A stretch of DNA of 64,000 nucleotides. It comes from Daejeonella lutea. Its GTDB lineage: Bacteria; Bacteroidota; Bacteroidia; Sphingobacteriales; Sphingobacteriaceae. The position numbers and the translations under genes are program-made. Within the stretch, counting starts at the first letter, position 1. The number at the start of each line of letters is the position of its first letter. The DNA lies in assembly GCF_900168015.1 (NCBI RefSeq), contig NZ_FUYR01000001.1, positions 680,943 to 744,942 on the forward strand. The letters run 5' to 3'. Below, one piece after another: positions 1 through 9,280 of the stretch. The notes under the pieces were generated by a model. That model had not been told where the DNA came from and did no database searches. It saw only the letters and a list, made by a program, of their open reading frames with translations.

Positions 1-379
1 AGCGATCCTTTATATAACTTATGGCCGTTTTGCCATGTGGATGAGGATTACCCTGTGGATCAACATTTACAAATACCAGTCGGTCAATGGTCAGAATGCT
101 TTTTCGCGTTATCATATTTCGTACCTCACAGGTAAGAGTTATAGAAGTACGGCCAAAATGAGTCGCCGTAATACCCAATTCTATAATATCTCCTTGCCTC
201 GCTGAACTGACGAAATTGATTTCTGAAATAAGTTTGGTGACGACTTTCGGATTATCCAGCTGTACAATTGCATAGATCACGGCTTCTTCATCAATCCATT
301 TTAACAAGCTTCCACCGAAGAGTGTTCCATTCGGATTCAGATCCTCTGGTTTAACCCATTTTCGTGTATGAAAATTCAT
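1..379 (-). CDS. acyl-CoA thioesterase, hotdog family (3' end cut by window)
   Basis: Reading the minus strand from the ATG at 377-379 gives an open frame that runs off the window edge (126 codons seen). The start MNFHTRKWVKPEDLNPNGTL is followed by FGGSLLKWIDEEA, the characteristic N-terminal helix of YciA/BACH-type acyl-CoA hydrolases, then by beta strands including FVSSARQGDIIELG and HFGRTSITL, typical of the hotdog fold. The likely reaction is hydrolysis of acyl-CoA to free acid and CoA in the cytoplasm. The gene is divergent from the epimerase-like gene at 495. The C-terminus is not visible, so substrate class and domain number cannot be judged. Confidence 0.85.
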   Translation of the reverse strand, partial: MNFHTRKWVKPEDLNPNGTLFGGSLLKWIDEEAVIYAIVQLDNPKVVTKLISEINFVSSARQGDIIELGITATHFGRTSITLTCEVRNMITRKSILTIDRLVFVNVDPQGNPHPHGKTAISYIKDR

Positions 380-426
380 TATATATTTTATTGTAAATTT
401 ACGAAAACGAATATTTCGGTTTGTCA

Positions 427-439
427 TTAGACAGTCTAA
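427..439. promoter_or_regulatory. perfect 13-base dyad, possible operator
   Basis: TTAGAC-A-GTCTAA is a perfect dyad around a single central base, lying in the spacer between the divergent genes ending at 379 (minus) and starting at 495 (plus). Size and form suit a dimeric repressor site, but no regulator gene is adjacent and no clear promoter was identified, so function is inferred only. Confidence 0.3.
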
Positions 440-494
440 CATTTATTAAAACAAAGCAATTGAAAATGTTATTTAATAGTCATCAATAATTATT

Positions 495-1364
495 ATGGTA
501 ACTCTTCAGAATGAATTTTTAAAGGTTGAGATTAGTCCCTTAGGCGCCCAGCTTACTTCGATAGTTAATAAGTTCAACAAAGTCGAGCATCTTTGGCAGG
601 GAAATCCCGCAATTTGGGCTTTTCACGCACCCAATTTATTTCCGGTTGTGGGTGAATGCTTTAATAAGGAAATTAAAGTGAATGGCAGCGTTTATCCAAT
701 GGAAAGACATGGCTTTGCGAGGACTTCTCAATTTGTGATGCAGGACTGTACCGATGTCCATGCTAAATTCTCGCTGACACATTCGGAAGCAACACATAGA
801 TCTTATCCATTTAAGTTTACCTTTCAAGTTCTTTATGACCTTTTTGACTCTGAGTTAAGAGTTAGCTATAAAGTGATCAATTTGGATGAAGGCGCAATTT
901 GCTTTTCAGTTGGAGCCCATCCGGCATTTAATATTCCTTTTTTTAAAGGAGAAAAGTATGATGATTATTACATTGAGTTCGAACAAGAGGAAGAGCTTAT
1001 CAAACATCTTTTCTCGGATGACGGATATTTTAACGGTCAAACGGAAACCGTTGTGCAGAACGGTAATAGAATCGACCTCAAAAAGGATCTATTTTCAGCG
1101 GGAGCCCTTGTTTTTAAGAAACTGATATCCAGGGAGGTCCTTATCAAAAATCATAAAACACCAAATTTCATCTCAGTCTCGTTTCCACATTTTGAATCTC
1201 TTGGCATTTGGGCGGCACCTGGCGGTGACTTTGTTTGTATTGAGCCCTGGTTAGGATACGGTGACAACATTGGTGGGCCGGGCGAATTCCGGAATAAAGA
1301 AGGAATAAGAACACTTGAGCACGGGCATGTCTTCGAAGTCGATTATACGATCGGTATCACTTGA
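495..1364 (+). CDS. aldose 1-epimerase family protein (LacX-like)
   Basis: The 289-residue cytoplasmic protein has no signal peptide. It carries the landmarks of the galactose-mutarotase-like fold: ERHGFAR around residues 70-76 (His72), SVGAHPAF around 138-145 (His142, candidate proton donor) and CIEPWLGYGDN around 248-258 (Glu250, candidate catalytic base). The family interconverts alpha and beta anomers of aldoses or acts on sugar phosphates; the exact sugar cannot be read from sequence. The start is the ATG at 495 (MVTLQNEFLKVEISPLGAQL), which fits the family N-terminus. Its last 8 bases overlap the 3' end of the convergent methyltransferase gene. Confidence 0.88.
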   Translation: MVTLQNEFLKVEISPLGAQLTSIVNKFNKVEHLWQGNPAIWAFHAPNLFPVVGECFNKEIKVNGSVYPMERHGFARTSQFVMQDCTDVHAKFSLTHSEATHRSYPFKFTFQVLYDLFDSELRVSYKVINLDEGAICFSVGAHPAFNIPFFKGEKYDDYYIEFEQEEELIKHLFSDDGYFNGQTETVVQNGNRIDLKKDLFSAGALVFKKLISREVLIKNHKTPNFISVSFPHFESLGIWAAPGGDFVCIEPWLGYGDNIGGPGEFRNKEGIRTLEHGHVFEVDYTIGIT

Positions 1365-2043
1365 TGATCGTAAGCCGAGCAAGGTATTGATCCATATCAT
1401 CCTCCAATAAATGCTCGCACAGAAATCCATGCGAATGTGAAATGCTTTTTAAACGGTCGAAATCGATATACAGCCATTTGAACCATTCACCTTTAATCGA
1501 GTTATATTCATATTGATATGATATTTCTCCGAAGTATTGTTGTATCGGGAAATTGGATGTGTTATACAAGTAAGATATGTCAGACGAGTCCAGAATTATT
1601 TGGCCGTCCTTGTTAAGCATTTTCTTTAGGTGTGGGAGCAATTTATTTAAGCCATCAATATCACCGCATATACCTAGCCCATTCATTAGCAGTAAAAGTG
1701 TATCATAACTTCTCTGGCTTGAAAATATGTCCTCATTGATTATACTTTTTACGCCTCTCATTTTCATGATTTCGCAAGCAAGGGCTGAGATTTCCAGAGC
1801 TGTAACTTCAAATCCACTTGCCTGAAGTATTAGTGAATGAGCGCCAACACCTGCACCGATATCGAGAACCCGACCTTTACATGAGGTTAAAGCATATACT
1901 TCAAGATCTGAAAGGTCTTCTTCGGTTCTGAAAAACACTTCAATTGGCATATCTTCTGGCGAACCATAGTTATTATGTAGCCATAGTTTCCCGGGCTTAT
2001 CATTTTTAAGATAATCAAACAAGGCATTCCCAAAAACATCCAT
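1357..2043 (-). CDS. class I SAM-dependent methyltransferase
   Basis: The 228-residue protein has SAM-binding motif I at residues 59-69 (VLDIGAGVGAH) and the following acidic strand TALEIS at 81-86, whose Glu should bind the ribose hydroxyls. A later segment, LLLMNGLGICGDI, fits the post-motif region of small-molecule methyltransferases. Substrate is unknown. The gene converges on the epimerase-like gene with an 8-base 3' overlap and is divergent from the DUF2130 gene. A TAAATTTG box on the minus strand at 2109-2116 fits the Bacteroidota -7 element, but no good -33 partner is seen. Confidence 0.85.
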   Translation of the reverse strand: MDVFGNALFDYLKNDKPGKLWLHNNYGSPEDMPIEVFFRTEEDLSDLEVYALTSCKGRVLDIGAGVGAHSLILQASGFEVTALEISALACEIMKMRGVKSIINEDIFSSQRSYDTLLLLMNGLGICGDIDGLNKLLPHLKKMLNKDGQIILDSSDISYLYNTSNFPIQQYFGEISYQYEYNSIKGEWFKWLYIDFDRLKSISHSHGFLCEHLLEDDMDQYLARLTIIK

Positions 2044-2197
2044 ATTAATTTGCCAAAGGATTAGTTCTCAATCTTGCAGAACTTTTAAAATAACGCATTA
2101 TTTATATCCAAATTTACGGTTTGAGAATGTATGATACGATTAAAATTATTGTCTGATAATTCACTCAGCATCTGTTATAATAACAAGCCGTTGTTGA

Positions 2198-2216
2198 ATA
2201 CTAATAATGTTAGTAT
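2198..2216. promoter_or_regulatory. inverted repeat upstream of the DUF2130 gene
   Basis: ATACTAA and TTAGTAT are separated by 5 bases, 46 bases upstream of the ATG at 2263. It could be an operator or a weak hairpin. No regulator is adjacent and the surrounding DNA is AT-rich, so chance is possible. Confidence 0.25.
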
Positions 2217-2262
2217 ATTGCATTCCGATAATTTACCGATATTGAACCGCTAAATTTAGATT

Positions 2263-3501
2263 ATGTCGACTGAAGTCAAGTGCCCTGCATGTAATCACTC
2301 ATTTCCCCTGGAAGAGGCAATCGGAAAAGAATATGAGCAAGAGCTCCGGGATAAAATGATTGCCTGGCAGAAAAAGAAAGACGAGGAATTTCTAAGGAAA
2401 GAAGAAGAATTGAAGGGCCAGCACAAGGAATTAGCGCTCAAGTACGAACAACAATTGGTAGTTGAAAGAAAGAACCTGGAAGAGGGTGTGCGAAAAAGTA
2501 TCGCGGCAGATTTCGAAAATAAACTTGTACTGCTCCAGAATTCAAATAAGGAGAATGAGGAAAAATTGAGGCTCGCCCGCGAAAAGGAGCTCACTTTTTT
2601 GCAGAAGGAACAGGAACTGAAGGCCCGGGAAGCTGATATTGAACTAACTTTTCAGCGTAAACTTCAGGAAGAGCGTATCGTAATAGCAGATCAGATAAAA
2701 AAGATAGAACTCGAGAGAAATCTTGTAAAGGAAACTGAACATCAGCTGAAACTTAAGGAATACGAGAAACAAATAGAAGATCAAAAAAAGTTAGTCGAGG
2801 AAATGCGGCGCAAGGCGGAACAGGGATCAATGCAATTGCAGGGGGAAGTTCAGGAGCTAATACTTGAAGAACTTTTGCGCAATAATTTTCCTTTTGATGA
2901 GATAGGCGAAGTGGGTAAAGGGGTCAGAGGTGCGGATTGCGTTCAGACCGTTAGAAATAGATTCGGGCAAGATTGTGGCAAAATCATTTATGAAAGTAAA
3001 CGAACAAAGGATTTCGGGAATGATTGGATAGACAAGCTTAAAAAGGATATGCGTGGAGCAGGTGTGGATGTGGCAGTAATAGTCACCCAATGTTATCCCA
3101 AAGGGATGGATTGTTTCGGGGAAAAAGACGGCGTATGGATCTGTTCATTCGAGGAGGTTAAAGCTGTAGCTTACGTTCTGCGGGATGGCATTATCAAACT
3201 TTCTAATGCTTCCAAATCACAGGAAAACAAAGGCGATAAGATGCATATGCTTTACGATTATCTAACCGGAACTGAGTTTTCTGAACAATGGAAAGCTATT
3301 CGCGAAGGTTATATGAGCATGCGTCTGTCTATTCACAAAGAGCGTGATGCAATGGAAAAGATGTGGAAGATGAGGGAGAAGCAATTGGATAAAGTCCTGA
3401 TAAATGCATCCGGCATAAGGGGTTCTATTGAAGGCATCGCGGGGGCGGACACAATATCGCTAAGTTTGACGGATGATGATGAAACACTTTTATTAGAATA
3501 G
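2263..3501 (+). CDS. DUF2130 domain-containing coiled-coil protein
   Basis: The 412-residue protein begins with a short Cys-X2-Cys segment (CPACNHSFPLEEAI), a possible half zinc ribbon. A long charged helical region rich in Glu, Lys and Gln follows, about residues 30-195, predicted as coiled coil. The C-terminal half (about 195-360) has the conserved DUF2130 features, including GKGVRGADCVQTV, IIYESKRTKDF and a core resembling a restriction-endonuclease-like fold (YESKRTKDFGNDWIDKLKKDM). The family is widespread in bacteria and uncharacterised; a nucleic-acid role is inferred from that fold resemblance. The ATG at 2263 places the Cys motif right at the N-terminus, as is usual in the family. 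It stands alone on its strand, 82 bases before the next gene. Confidence 0.85.
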   Translation: MSTEVKCPACNHSFPLEEAIGKEYEQELRDKMIAWQKKKDEEFLRKEEELKGQHKELALKYEQQLVVERKNLEEGVRKSIAADFENKLVLLQNSNKENEEKLRLAREKELTFLQKEQELKAREADIELTFQRKLQEERIVIADQIKKIELERNLVKETEHQLKLKEYEKQIEDQKKLVEEMRRKAEQGSMQLQGEVQELILEELLRNNFPFDEIGEVGKGVRGADCVQTVRNRFGQDCGKIIYESKRTKDFGNDWIDKLKKDMRGAGVDVAVIVTQCYPKGMDCFGEKDGVWICSFEEVKAVAYVLRDGIIKLSNASKSQENKGDKMHMLYDYLTGTEFSEQWKAIREGYMSMRLSIHKERDAMEKMWKMREKQLDKVLINASGIRGSIEGIAGADTISLSLTDDDETLLLE

Positions 3502-3583
3502 CCTTAAGCCCTAATCTTACTCAACTTCAAACAATAAAAGTTAGCTTTGCAGTTCATCACCCATTGCCCCAAGCCCATAGCCC

Positions 3584-4867
3584 GTGCTACTCGACAAACT
3601 CAAACTCAGCAAACCCCTCATTAAATCAATGACTGAAGCTGGATTTCTTGGACCTAAAGAAATTCAATTGAAAACCATGTCACGTATCCTTGGGGGACAG
3701 GACATAATTGCTGTTGGTCCTGAAGGATCTGGTAAGACGACAGCATACGTCCTTGGAGTGTTGATGCGCTTAAAATATGGCTTTGAGGAGGCTCCAAGAG
3801 CACTAATTCTGGTACCGGATAGAGAGAGAATTGACGATGTTTTAGCGAAGTTTGAGCTCTTAAACAGAAATAATACGATCCGAATTGTGCCACTTTATCC
3901 CGATGGGAATATGGAAGCACAGATTAATGAAGTTACCGATGGTTCAGATATTGTAATAGCTACACCCGACAGGGCACGGGCAGTTTATCTAAAACTAGGT
4001 CTGAATCTCAACAAGATCATCATGTTCATTGTCGATGATGCCGCAGAAATCATAAAAAAAGGCATGCAGCTTCCCGTTGCTGAACTCGCCAGAAGCATTG
4101 TCAAGTGTCAGCATCTGGTGTTTACAGAAGTAGTACATGATAAATTACACTTACTAATTGATCAGTTCATGAATCAGCCCGCATTGCTTGAAGTTTCTGA
4201 ACTGGCTGAGAAAAGGCTTGAGACAATAGATCAACTCTTGTATCATGTTCCTGACTACAAAACAAAGCTAAACCTCATCAATTTATTGATGGTAGATGAG
4301 GAAGTTTTTAGTAAAGTGATTGTATTTGTCAATACAAGACTTACAGCAGAGAAAGTGTTCAAAAGCCTTTTTAAGAACTTCGATAAACAAGTAAGCGTGT
4401 ATAAACCATTGTTTTTCGATCATCCCGGATTTGATATAATTGATGATTTCAAGCAATCAGAAGATACAAGGATATTGATAGTCGCTGACGATCTTAAAGA
4501 ATCCGTTGATCTTAGCGGAATACCGTTTGTTGTCCATTTGGAAATTCCTGCTGAAAAAGAAGTCTTGATCAGCCGTATAGTGAAAGAATCAGGCAATGAG
4601 GACAAAATTGCAATAAGCTTTTCAACTGATATCGAACTTGTAACCGTTAAGAAAATTGAGCAGGCTATTGGACAGCTGATTCCGGTTGCCGAACTTCCGG
4701 CAGATCTCGTTATCGCAAAGGACGTAAAAATAAAGAAAGTAAAAACCAAAGCTCCGGAAGATGAGGGCCTCAGCGGAGCTGCTTTTCATGAAAAAAAGGA
4801 AAGCAATAATAAAGATTACAACTACAGTTCGAGAGAGAAAGCTAAGATGAAGTTCAAGAACAGGTAG
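3584..4867 (+). CDS. DEAD-box-like protein with degenerate helicase motifs
   Basis: The 427-residue protein follows the two-RecA-domain layout of DEAD-box RNA helicases, but only part of the catalytic set is intact. Walker A is good (GPEGSGKT, 45-52). Motif Ia is LVPDRER (76-82), Ib is TPDR (127-130). Motif II is VDDA (150-153) rather than DEAD, motif III is TEV (181-183) rather than SAT. Motif IV FVNTR (248-252) is kept, V is diverged (VADDLKESVDL), and the HRIGRTGR motif VI is replaced by SRIVKESGNED (330-340). The tail is Lys-rich. A GTG start at 3584 preserves the family N-terminus (FLGPKEIQ, Q-motif-like); the first ATG would lose it. ATP binding looks possible, strand unwinding doubtful. 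Confidence 0.8.
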   Translation: MLLDKLKLSKPLIKSMTEAGFLGPKEIQLKTMSRILGGQDIIAVGPEGSGKTTAYVLGVLMRLKYGFEEAPRALILVPDRERIDDVLAKFELLNRNNTIRIVPLYPDGNMEAQINEVTDGSDIVIATPDRARAVYLKLGLNLNKIIMFIVDDAAEIIKKGMQLPVAELARSIVKCQHLVFTEVVHDKLHLLIDQFMNQPALLEVSELAEKRLETIDQLLYHVPDYKTKLNLINLLMVDEEVFSKVIVFVNTRLTAEKVFKSLFKNFDKQVSVYKPLFFDHPGFDIIDDFKQSEDTRILIVADDLKESVDLSGIPFVVHLEIPAEKEVLISRIVKESGNEDKIAISFSTDIELVTVKKIEQAIGQLIPVAELPADLVIAKDVKIKKVKTKAPEDEGLSGAAFHEKKESNNKDYNYSSREKAKMKFKNR

Positions 4868-4897
4868 CGCAGTTATGGCTAGCAAATAAATTTAATA

Positions 4898-4927
4898 AAT
4901 AAAGCCGCGATGTGCCGCGGCTTTATT
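4898..4927. terminator. bidirectional intrinsic terminator
   Basis: A perfect 12-base-pair stem (AATAAAGCCGCG with its complement) closes a 6-base loop between two convergent genes, with T-rich ends on both strands. It can serve both the helicase-like gene and the RND operon. Confidence 0.85.
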
Positions 4928-4941
4928 TTGGAGCTATAAAA

Positions 4942-7900
4942 TCAGTCTTCGTCGGCATGGAGAACATCAGCATGATCTGCAGGTTTGTACGAGGCTTCTA
5001 ACTCCGCAAGCTTCTTTTTTCCATATGCTACTCTGCTAATAAGCACAAAAAGGACTGGGACTATAAAAATTGCTAGGAAGGTGGCAGCGAACATTCCACC
5101 GAAAACCGTCCACCCGATTGTTTGCCTCGACACGGCACCCGCACCTGACGAAATGATTAGGGGTACAACTCCAAGAATGAAGGCGAGCGATGTCATGACA
5201 ATCGGTCTTAACCTGAGTTTAATGGCATCCATAACCGAGGGTATTAATCCCATACCCCAATCCAGGCGCTCTTTAGCAAATTCTACTATAAGAATTGCAT
5301 TTTTTGCTGATAAGCCTATCAGGGTTACCAGTCCGATCTGCGCATAAATATTATTATCCAGGCGAGGGATTAGCGTCAATGCCAGGATTGCACCGAAGAC
5401 ACCGAGAGGCACAGCCAGCAAAATTGAAAATGGCACTGACCAGCTTTCATAAAGTGCAGCTAATAACAGAAATACGAATACGATACAAAGTGCGAAGATA
5501 TAAATCGTACTGCTGCCTGCTTCTTCCTCTTGCAGGCTTAAACCTGAGAAGCCATAAGTGTAGCCTGCCGGCAGCTGTGCGCCAATCTCTTTTAAAGCCT
5601 TATTCGCATCCCCACTGCTATATCCTGGGGCAGCACTTCCGCTGATCTCGATAGATCTGAACAAATTATAGTGATTAATGATCGATGCATTTTCAACCAT
5701 TTTGTACGTCACAAGGGTGCTTAGCGGAACAGACTCACCACGAGTACTTTTAACATATAATTTGCCAAGGTCTTCTATATGTGTTCTGAAAGAAGTGTCA
5801 GCCTGAGTCACTACCCGGAAATTGCGGCCATACTTCGTGAAATCATTTACATAACTACTACCCAGATAACTTGAAATGGTACTGTACACGGCGCCGATCG
5901 AAACCCCCATTTGTTTAACACGCTCGCGGTTTATCGTTAACTGGTAATTTGGTGTCCTTGAACTAAATAGAGTATAAGCCATCCCGATCTCTGGGCGCTG
6001 ATTTGCTGCTGCCAGAAACTTAGCTACTACAGCCTCGAACTGCTTAATGTCACCCGCTTGCTGTTCTTGAATCAGGAGTGAAAATCCCCCGCTAATACCG
6101 AGCCCTGGAATAGGAGGAGGGGCTACCGCTAGAACACTACCGTCCTTATCACCGGTAAATTCCGTTTTTATTAATCCAAGTATGGTGGGAACATTTCTCT
6201 CCCTTTCATCCCAGTTTTTTAGCTGAACAAAGAACGTCCCGGCATTTGATTTGAATGATCGGTTTAATACATTGATCCCCGCGATTGAAGTGATGTTTTG
6301 TATCTCCGGGATTTTTTCCTGTAGACGGCCTATGACCTTTGTAATAAATTGGTCGGTTCTGGCAGCTGAGGCTCCCTCGGGAAGGGTGATACCCATTATA
6401 AAAATACCAGCATCTTCATTCGGTATAAAACCTGCGGATTTTGCGCTGAACATACCAAATGTTCCAACATAGATACAGGCAAGAACAACAATTACCAACG
6501 GCGCTTTCTTTATCGACCTTTGTACCCCATTGGAATATCTGTTTGTTAGCCTGTGAAACCAGGCATTGAATTTAAAGAAAAACCGGTCAAGCCCTCTTGA
6601 ATCTTTGTTAAGATTCATGGGTTTGAGCAGGATGGAACATAAAGCTGGTGTAAGGGAAAGTGCAACAAATGCAGAAATCACCACCGAAACTGCAATAGTA
6701 ATTGCAAATTGCTGATATAGTTGTCCCACCATGCCGGGAATGAATCCAACAGGGACGAAAACAGCAGCCAGAATTAAAGCAATGGCGATAACGGGCCCTG
6801 TGATGTCTTTCATTGCCCTTCGTGTAGCGTCCTTAGCGGATAATCCATTATGGTCTATGTAATGTTGTACAGCTTCAACCACGACAATCGCATCATCAAC
6901 GACAATTCCTATCGCAAGCACAAAACCAAACATAGTCAGAACGTTGATGGAGAAACCCATCATTGTGAAAAAGATGAATGTACCGATTATCGACACTGGT
7001 ATTGCGAGTACAGGAATTAAGGTAGCCCTCCAACTTTGGAGAAAAAGAAAAACAACGATAGTTACAAGAACCAGGGCTTCTATTAATGTGTAAATAACTT
7101 CTTTGAGAGAGACTTTAACAATTGATACCGTTTCATAACTGATGGTGTAGTCCATGTCCTTCGGAAAGGATTTTTTAAGCGTTTCCAAAGTTTTTACAAT
7201 GCCCTCATAGGTTTCCACTGCATTTCCTCCAGGCATTTGGTTCACAGCCATCATGGAAGAGATTTTCCCATTGATTTTCGACCGTGTAACGTAGGAGAAT
7301 TCGCCCAGCTCAATCCGCGCTACATCTTTGAGATAGGTTATGGCTCCATCTGTGCCCGTTTTTACAACAATGTTCCTAAACTCTTCTTCGGAACTTAAAG
7401 CTCCGTCAAGTACGACTGAAAATTCAAATACCTGTGAGCCATTTTGAGGTGGGCCGCCCACACTGCCACCAGCGATCCTTGTATTTTGTTCCTGAATAGC
7501 TGCAGTTACATCGGCTGGTGAGATTGCGAGCTGAGCGAGTTTGTTTGCGTCGAGCCAGACCCTCATGCTAAACGGTTGCCCAAATGTTTGAACGTCGCCC
7601 ACGCCCTTGACTCTAAGGAGGGCATCTTTAACGTAAAGATTTACATAGTTGGAAAGAAATTTTTGATCATGAGTGCCATTAGGTGAGGTTAAACCAAGTA
7701 CCATCAGGATGTCTGTATTGGCTTTCTTTGTCGTTACACCTAAACGCCTAACTGCTTCTGGTAAAGCAGGCTCTGCAATGCCAACGCGATTTTGAACATC
7801 AAGGGCAGCAATGTCAATGTTAGTACCGACGTCAAACGTTACTGTTACAGCCGAACGACCATCAGAAGTACTGTTGGACGACATGTATTTCATACCCGGT

Positions 7901-8118
7901 GTACCGTTGATCTGGCTCTCTATAGGAGTTGTTACCGTTTGTTCAACCGTTTGAGCATCTGCTCCCGTATATGTACCTGAAACAGTTACAGTTGGGGGCG
8001 AAATATTTGGGTATTGACTAATAGGTAATCCCAGCATCACGATGGTCCCTATCAGAACAATTAAAACTGAAATAACAATAGCCGTAACCGGTCTTTTTAT
8101 AAAAACTTCTGATATCAT
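4942..8118 (-). CDS. RND multidrug efflux pump, inner-membrane subunit (HAE1/AcrB type)
   Basis: The 1058-residue protein matches AcrB/MexB in length and layout: TM1 at the N-terminus (FIKRPVTAIVISVLIVLIG), two large periplasmic porter loops, and two six-helix bundles. The proton-relay pair is kept in TM4 (GIVVDDAIVVVE), and the TM10 Lys in GLSAKNAILIVEF. It should exchange protons for hydrophobic drugs or other amphiphiles, working as a trimer with the adaptor and TolC-like subunits encoded just upstream. It is the last gene of the minus-strand operon tetR-tolC-adaptor-pump; the gap to the adaptor gene is 15 bases. Substrate range cannot be told from sequence. Confidence 0.95.
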   Translation of the reverse strand: MISEVFIKRPVTAIVISVLIVLIGTIVMLGLPISQYPNISPPTVTVSGTYTGADAQTVEQTVTTPIESQINGTPGMKYMSSNSTSDGRSAVTVTFDVGTNIDIAALDVQNRVGIAEPALPEAVRRLGVTTKKANTDILMVLGLTSPNGTHDQKFLSNYVNLYVKDALLRVKGVGDVQTFGQPFSMRVWLDANKLAQLAISPADVTAAIQEQNTRIAGGSVGGPPQNGSQVFEFSVVLDGALSSEEEFRNIVVKTGTDGAITYLKDVARIELGEFSYVTRSKINGKISSMMAVNQMPGGNAVETYEGIVKTLETLKKSFPKDMDYTISYETVSIVKVSLKEVIYTLIEALVLVTIVVFLFLQSWRATLIPVLAIPVSIIGTFIFFTMMGFSINVLTMFGFVLAIGIVVDDAIVVVEAVQHYIDHNGLSAKDATRRAMKDITGPVIAIALILAAVFVPVGFIPGMVGQLYQQFAITIAVSVVISAFVALSLTPALCSILLKPMNLNKDSRGLDRFFFKFNAWFHRLTNRYSNGVQRSIKKAPLVIVVLACIYVGTFGMFSAKSAGFIPNEDAGIFIMGITLPEGASAARTDQFITKVIGRLQEKIPEIQNITSIAGINVLNRSFKSNAGTFFVQLKNWDERERNVPTILGLIKTEFTGDKDGSVLAVAPPPIPGLGISGGFSLLIQEQQAGDIKQFEAVVAKFLAAANQRPEIGMAYTLFSSRTPNYQLTINRERVKQMGVSIGAVYSTISSYLGSSYVNDFTKYGRNFRVVTQADTSFRTHIEDLGKLYVKSTRGESVPLSTLVTYKMVENASIINHYNLFRSIEISGSAAPGYSSGDANKALKEIGAQLPAGYTYGFSGLSLQEEEAGSSTIYIFALCIVFVFLLLAALYESWSVPFSILLAVPLGVFGAILALTLIPRLDNNIYAQIGLVTLIGLSAKNAILIVEFAKERLDWGMGLIPSVMDAIKLRLRPIVMTSLAFILGVVPLIISSGAGAVSRQTIGWTVFGGMFAATFLAIFIVPVLFVLISRVAYGKKKLAELEASYKPADHADVLHADED

Positions 8119-8133
8119 CTTAGCGTCTTAAAA

Positions 8134-9276
8134 TTACTTTTTAGGTGCAGGCGTGTTACTTGCTGTTGTTACCACCGATCCGTTTTTGAGGTTTTGAACG
8201 CCTTCCGTAACATATATCTCTCCCGGTTTAAGACCGTCAGTTATTACGATTTTATCCGCCAACTTTAACCCGGTTTTGACTGCTCTCTGATCAACTTTAT
8301 TACTGTCGCCGACTACAAAGACTGTAAATTCACCGAGCTGTTCAGCAACTGCTTTGAAAGGGATTACGACCTGTTTTTCGGGAGATTTATTAAGTACTCG
8401 CACAGTGCAGTTCATACCTGGTATCAAAGTTCCGGCGCCATTCGGGAAGCTGATTCTGACTTTAATACTTCCTGTCTGAGAATCTACTGCACGATCAATG
8501 GTAACGATCTTCCCAGCAGCACTTGCTATCGAATTATCAGAGCGCTGGATTGAAAACAATGAGTCGGAAATCAAGCCTGGATTCTGGTGGAGATTTAAAA
8601 ACCTGGGAATTTGCTGTTGAGGAACCAATATATCTACTGCAATCGGATCATTTGTTGAAACTGTATTCAGTAATGTCGACCCCGGAGAAACTAAGGCTCC
8701 AAGCTTAACCTGTGAAATTCCGATCGTGCCGTTTAGAGGAGCGAGGATCACCGATCTGCGTAAGTCTGCCGCAGTATTTGCCAATATAGCCTGTGCACCG
8801 GCAATCTGCGATTCTGCATTAGCTAAGTCTGTTAATGCATAATCAACCCGTTGTTTCGCAATGGCATCCTGTTCTGCGAGCTTTTTATATCGTTCCGCAT
8901 CTTTTTTAGCCTTATCGCGATTTGACTTTGCGATTTGAACCCCGGCGAGTGCCTGACGATAGGCTGCATCGTATTTGCTGCGGTCTATTTCATATAATTT
9001 TTGACCCTTTCGAACTTTTTGCCCGTCTTTGATAAAAACTTTAGTAATATATCCGCCAACTTCTGCACGAAGTTCAACTTCATTCAAAGGAACAACAGTT
9101 CCCGGATAAATATCCTCGCCTGTCACAAGTTCGAGGCCGGCTGTTTGAGTACTAACCTGAACAGCTTGGGAGGCCATAGTTGCCTGACTACTTACTTTCT
9201 CAGTTTTTTTTCCACATGAAATCAGGGTTAGTAGGACTAAACAAAGGAAGCCTGATCGTAATAGGTTTATGTTCAT
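8134..9276 (-). CDS. RND efflux periplasmic adaptor (membrane fusion protein), lipoprotein
   Basis: The 380-residue protein has a lipoprotein signal (LTLISC, Cys21). The HlyD/AcrA layout follows: a barrel-sandwich half (VGGYITKVFIKDGQKVRKGQKLYEID), an alpha-helical hairpin of about 60 residues (YRQALAGVQIAKSNRDKAKKD onward), the second lipoyl half (APLNGTIGISQVKLGALVSPG), then beta-barrel and membrane-proximal domains. It should bridge the pump encoded at 4942 and the outer-membrane channel encoded at 9281. It is separated from the tolC-like gene by only 4 bases, consistent with one transcript. Confidence 0.93.
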   Translation of the reverse strand: MNINLLRSGFLCLVLLTLISCGKKTEKVSSQATMASQAVQVSTQTAGLELVTGEDIYPGTVVPLNEVELRAEVGGYITKVFIKDGQKVRKGQKLYEIDRSKYDAAYRQALAGVQIAKSNRDKAKKDAERYKKLAEQDAIAKQRVDYALTDLANAESQIAGAQAILANTAADLRRSVILAPLNGTIGISQVKLGALVSPGSTLLNTVSTNDPIAVDILVPQQQIPRFLNLHQNPGLISDSLFSIQRSDNSIASAAGKIVTIDRAVDSQTGSIKVRISFPNGAGTLIPGMNCTVRVLNKSPEKQVVIPFKAVAEQLGEFTVFVVGDSNKVDQRAVKTGLKLADKIVITDGLKPGEIYVTEGVQNLKNGSVVTTASNTPAPKK

Positions 9277-9280
9277 ATTT

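Noticed and set aside
4622-4885. Minus-strand open frame of 87 codons over the helicase-like gene
   Set aside because: Antisense shadow of a well-supported gene, with residue composition unlike a real protein.
5295-5645. Plus-strand open frame of 116 codons over the RND pump
   Set aside because: Lies antisense to a strongly conserved pump region; no motif or start signal.
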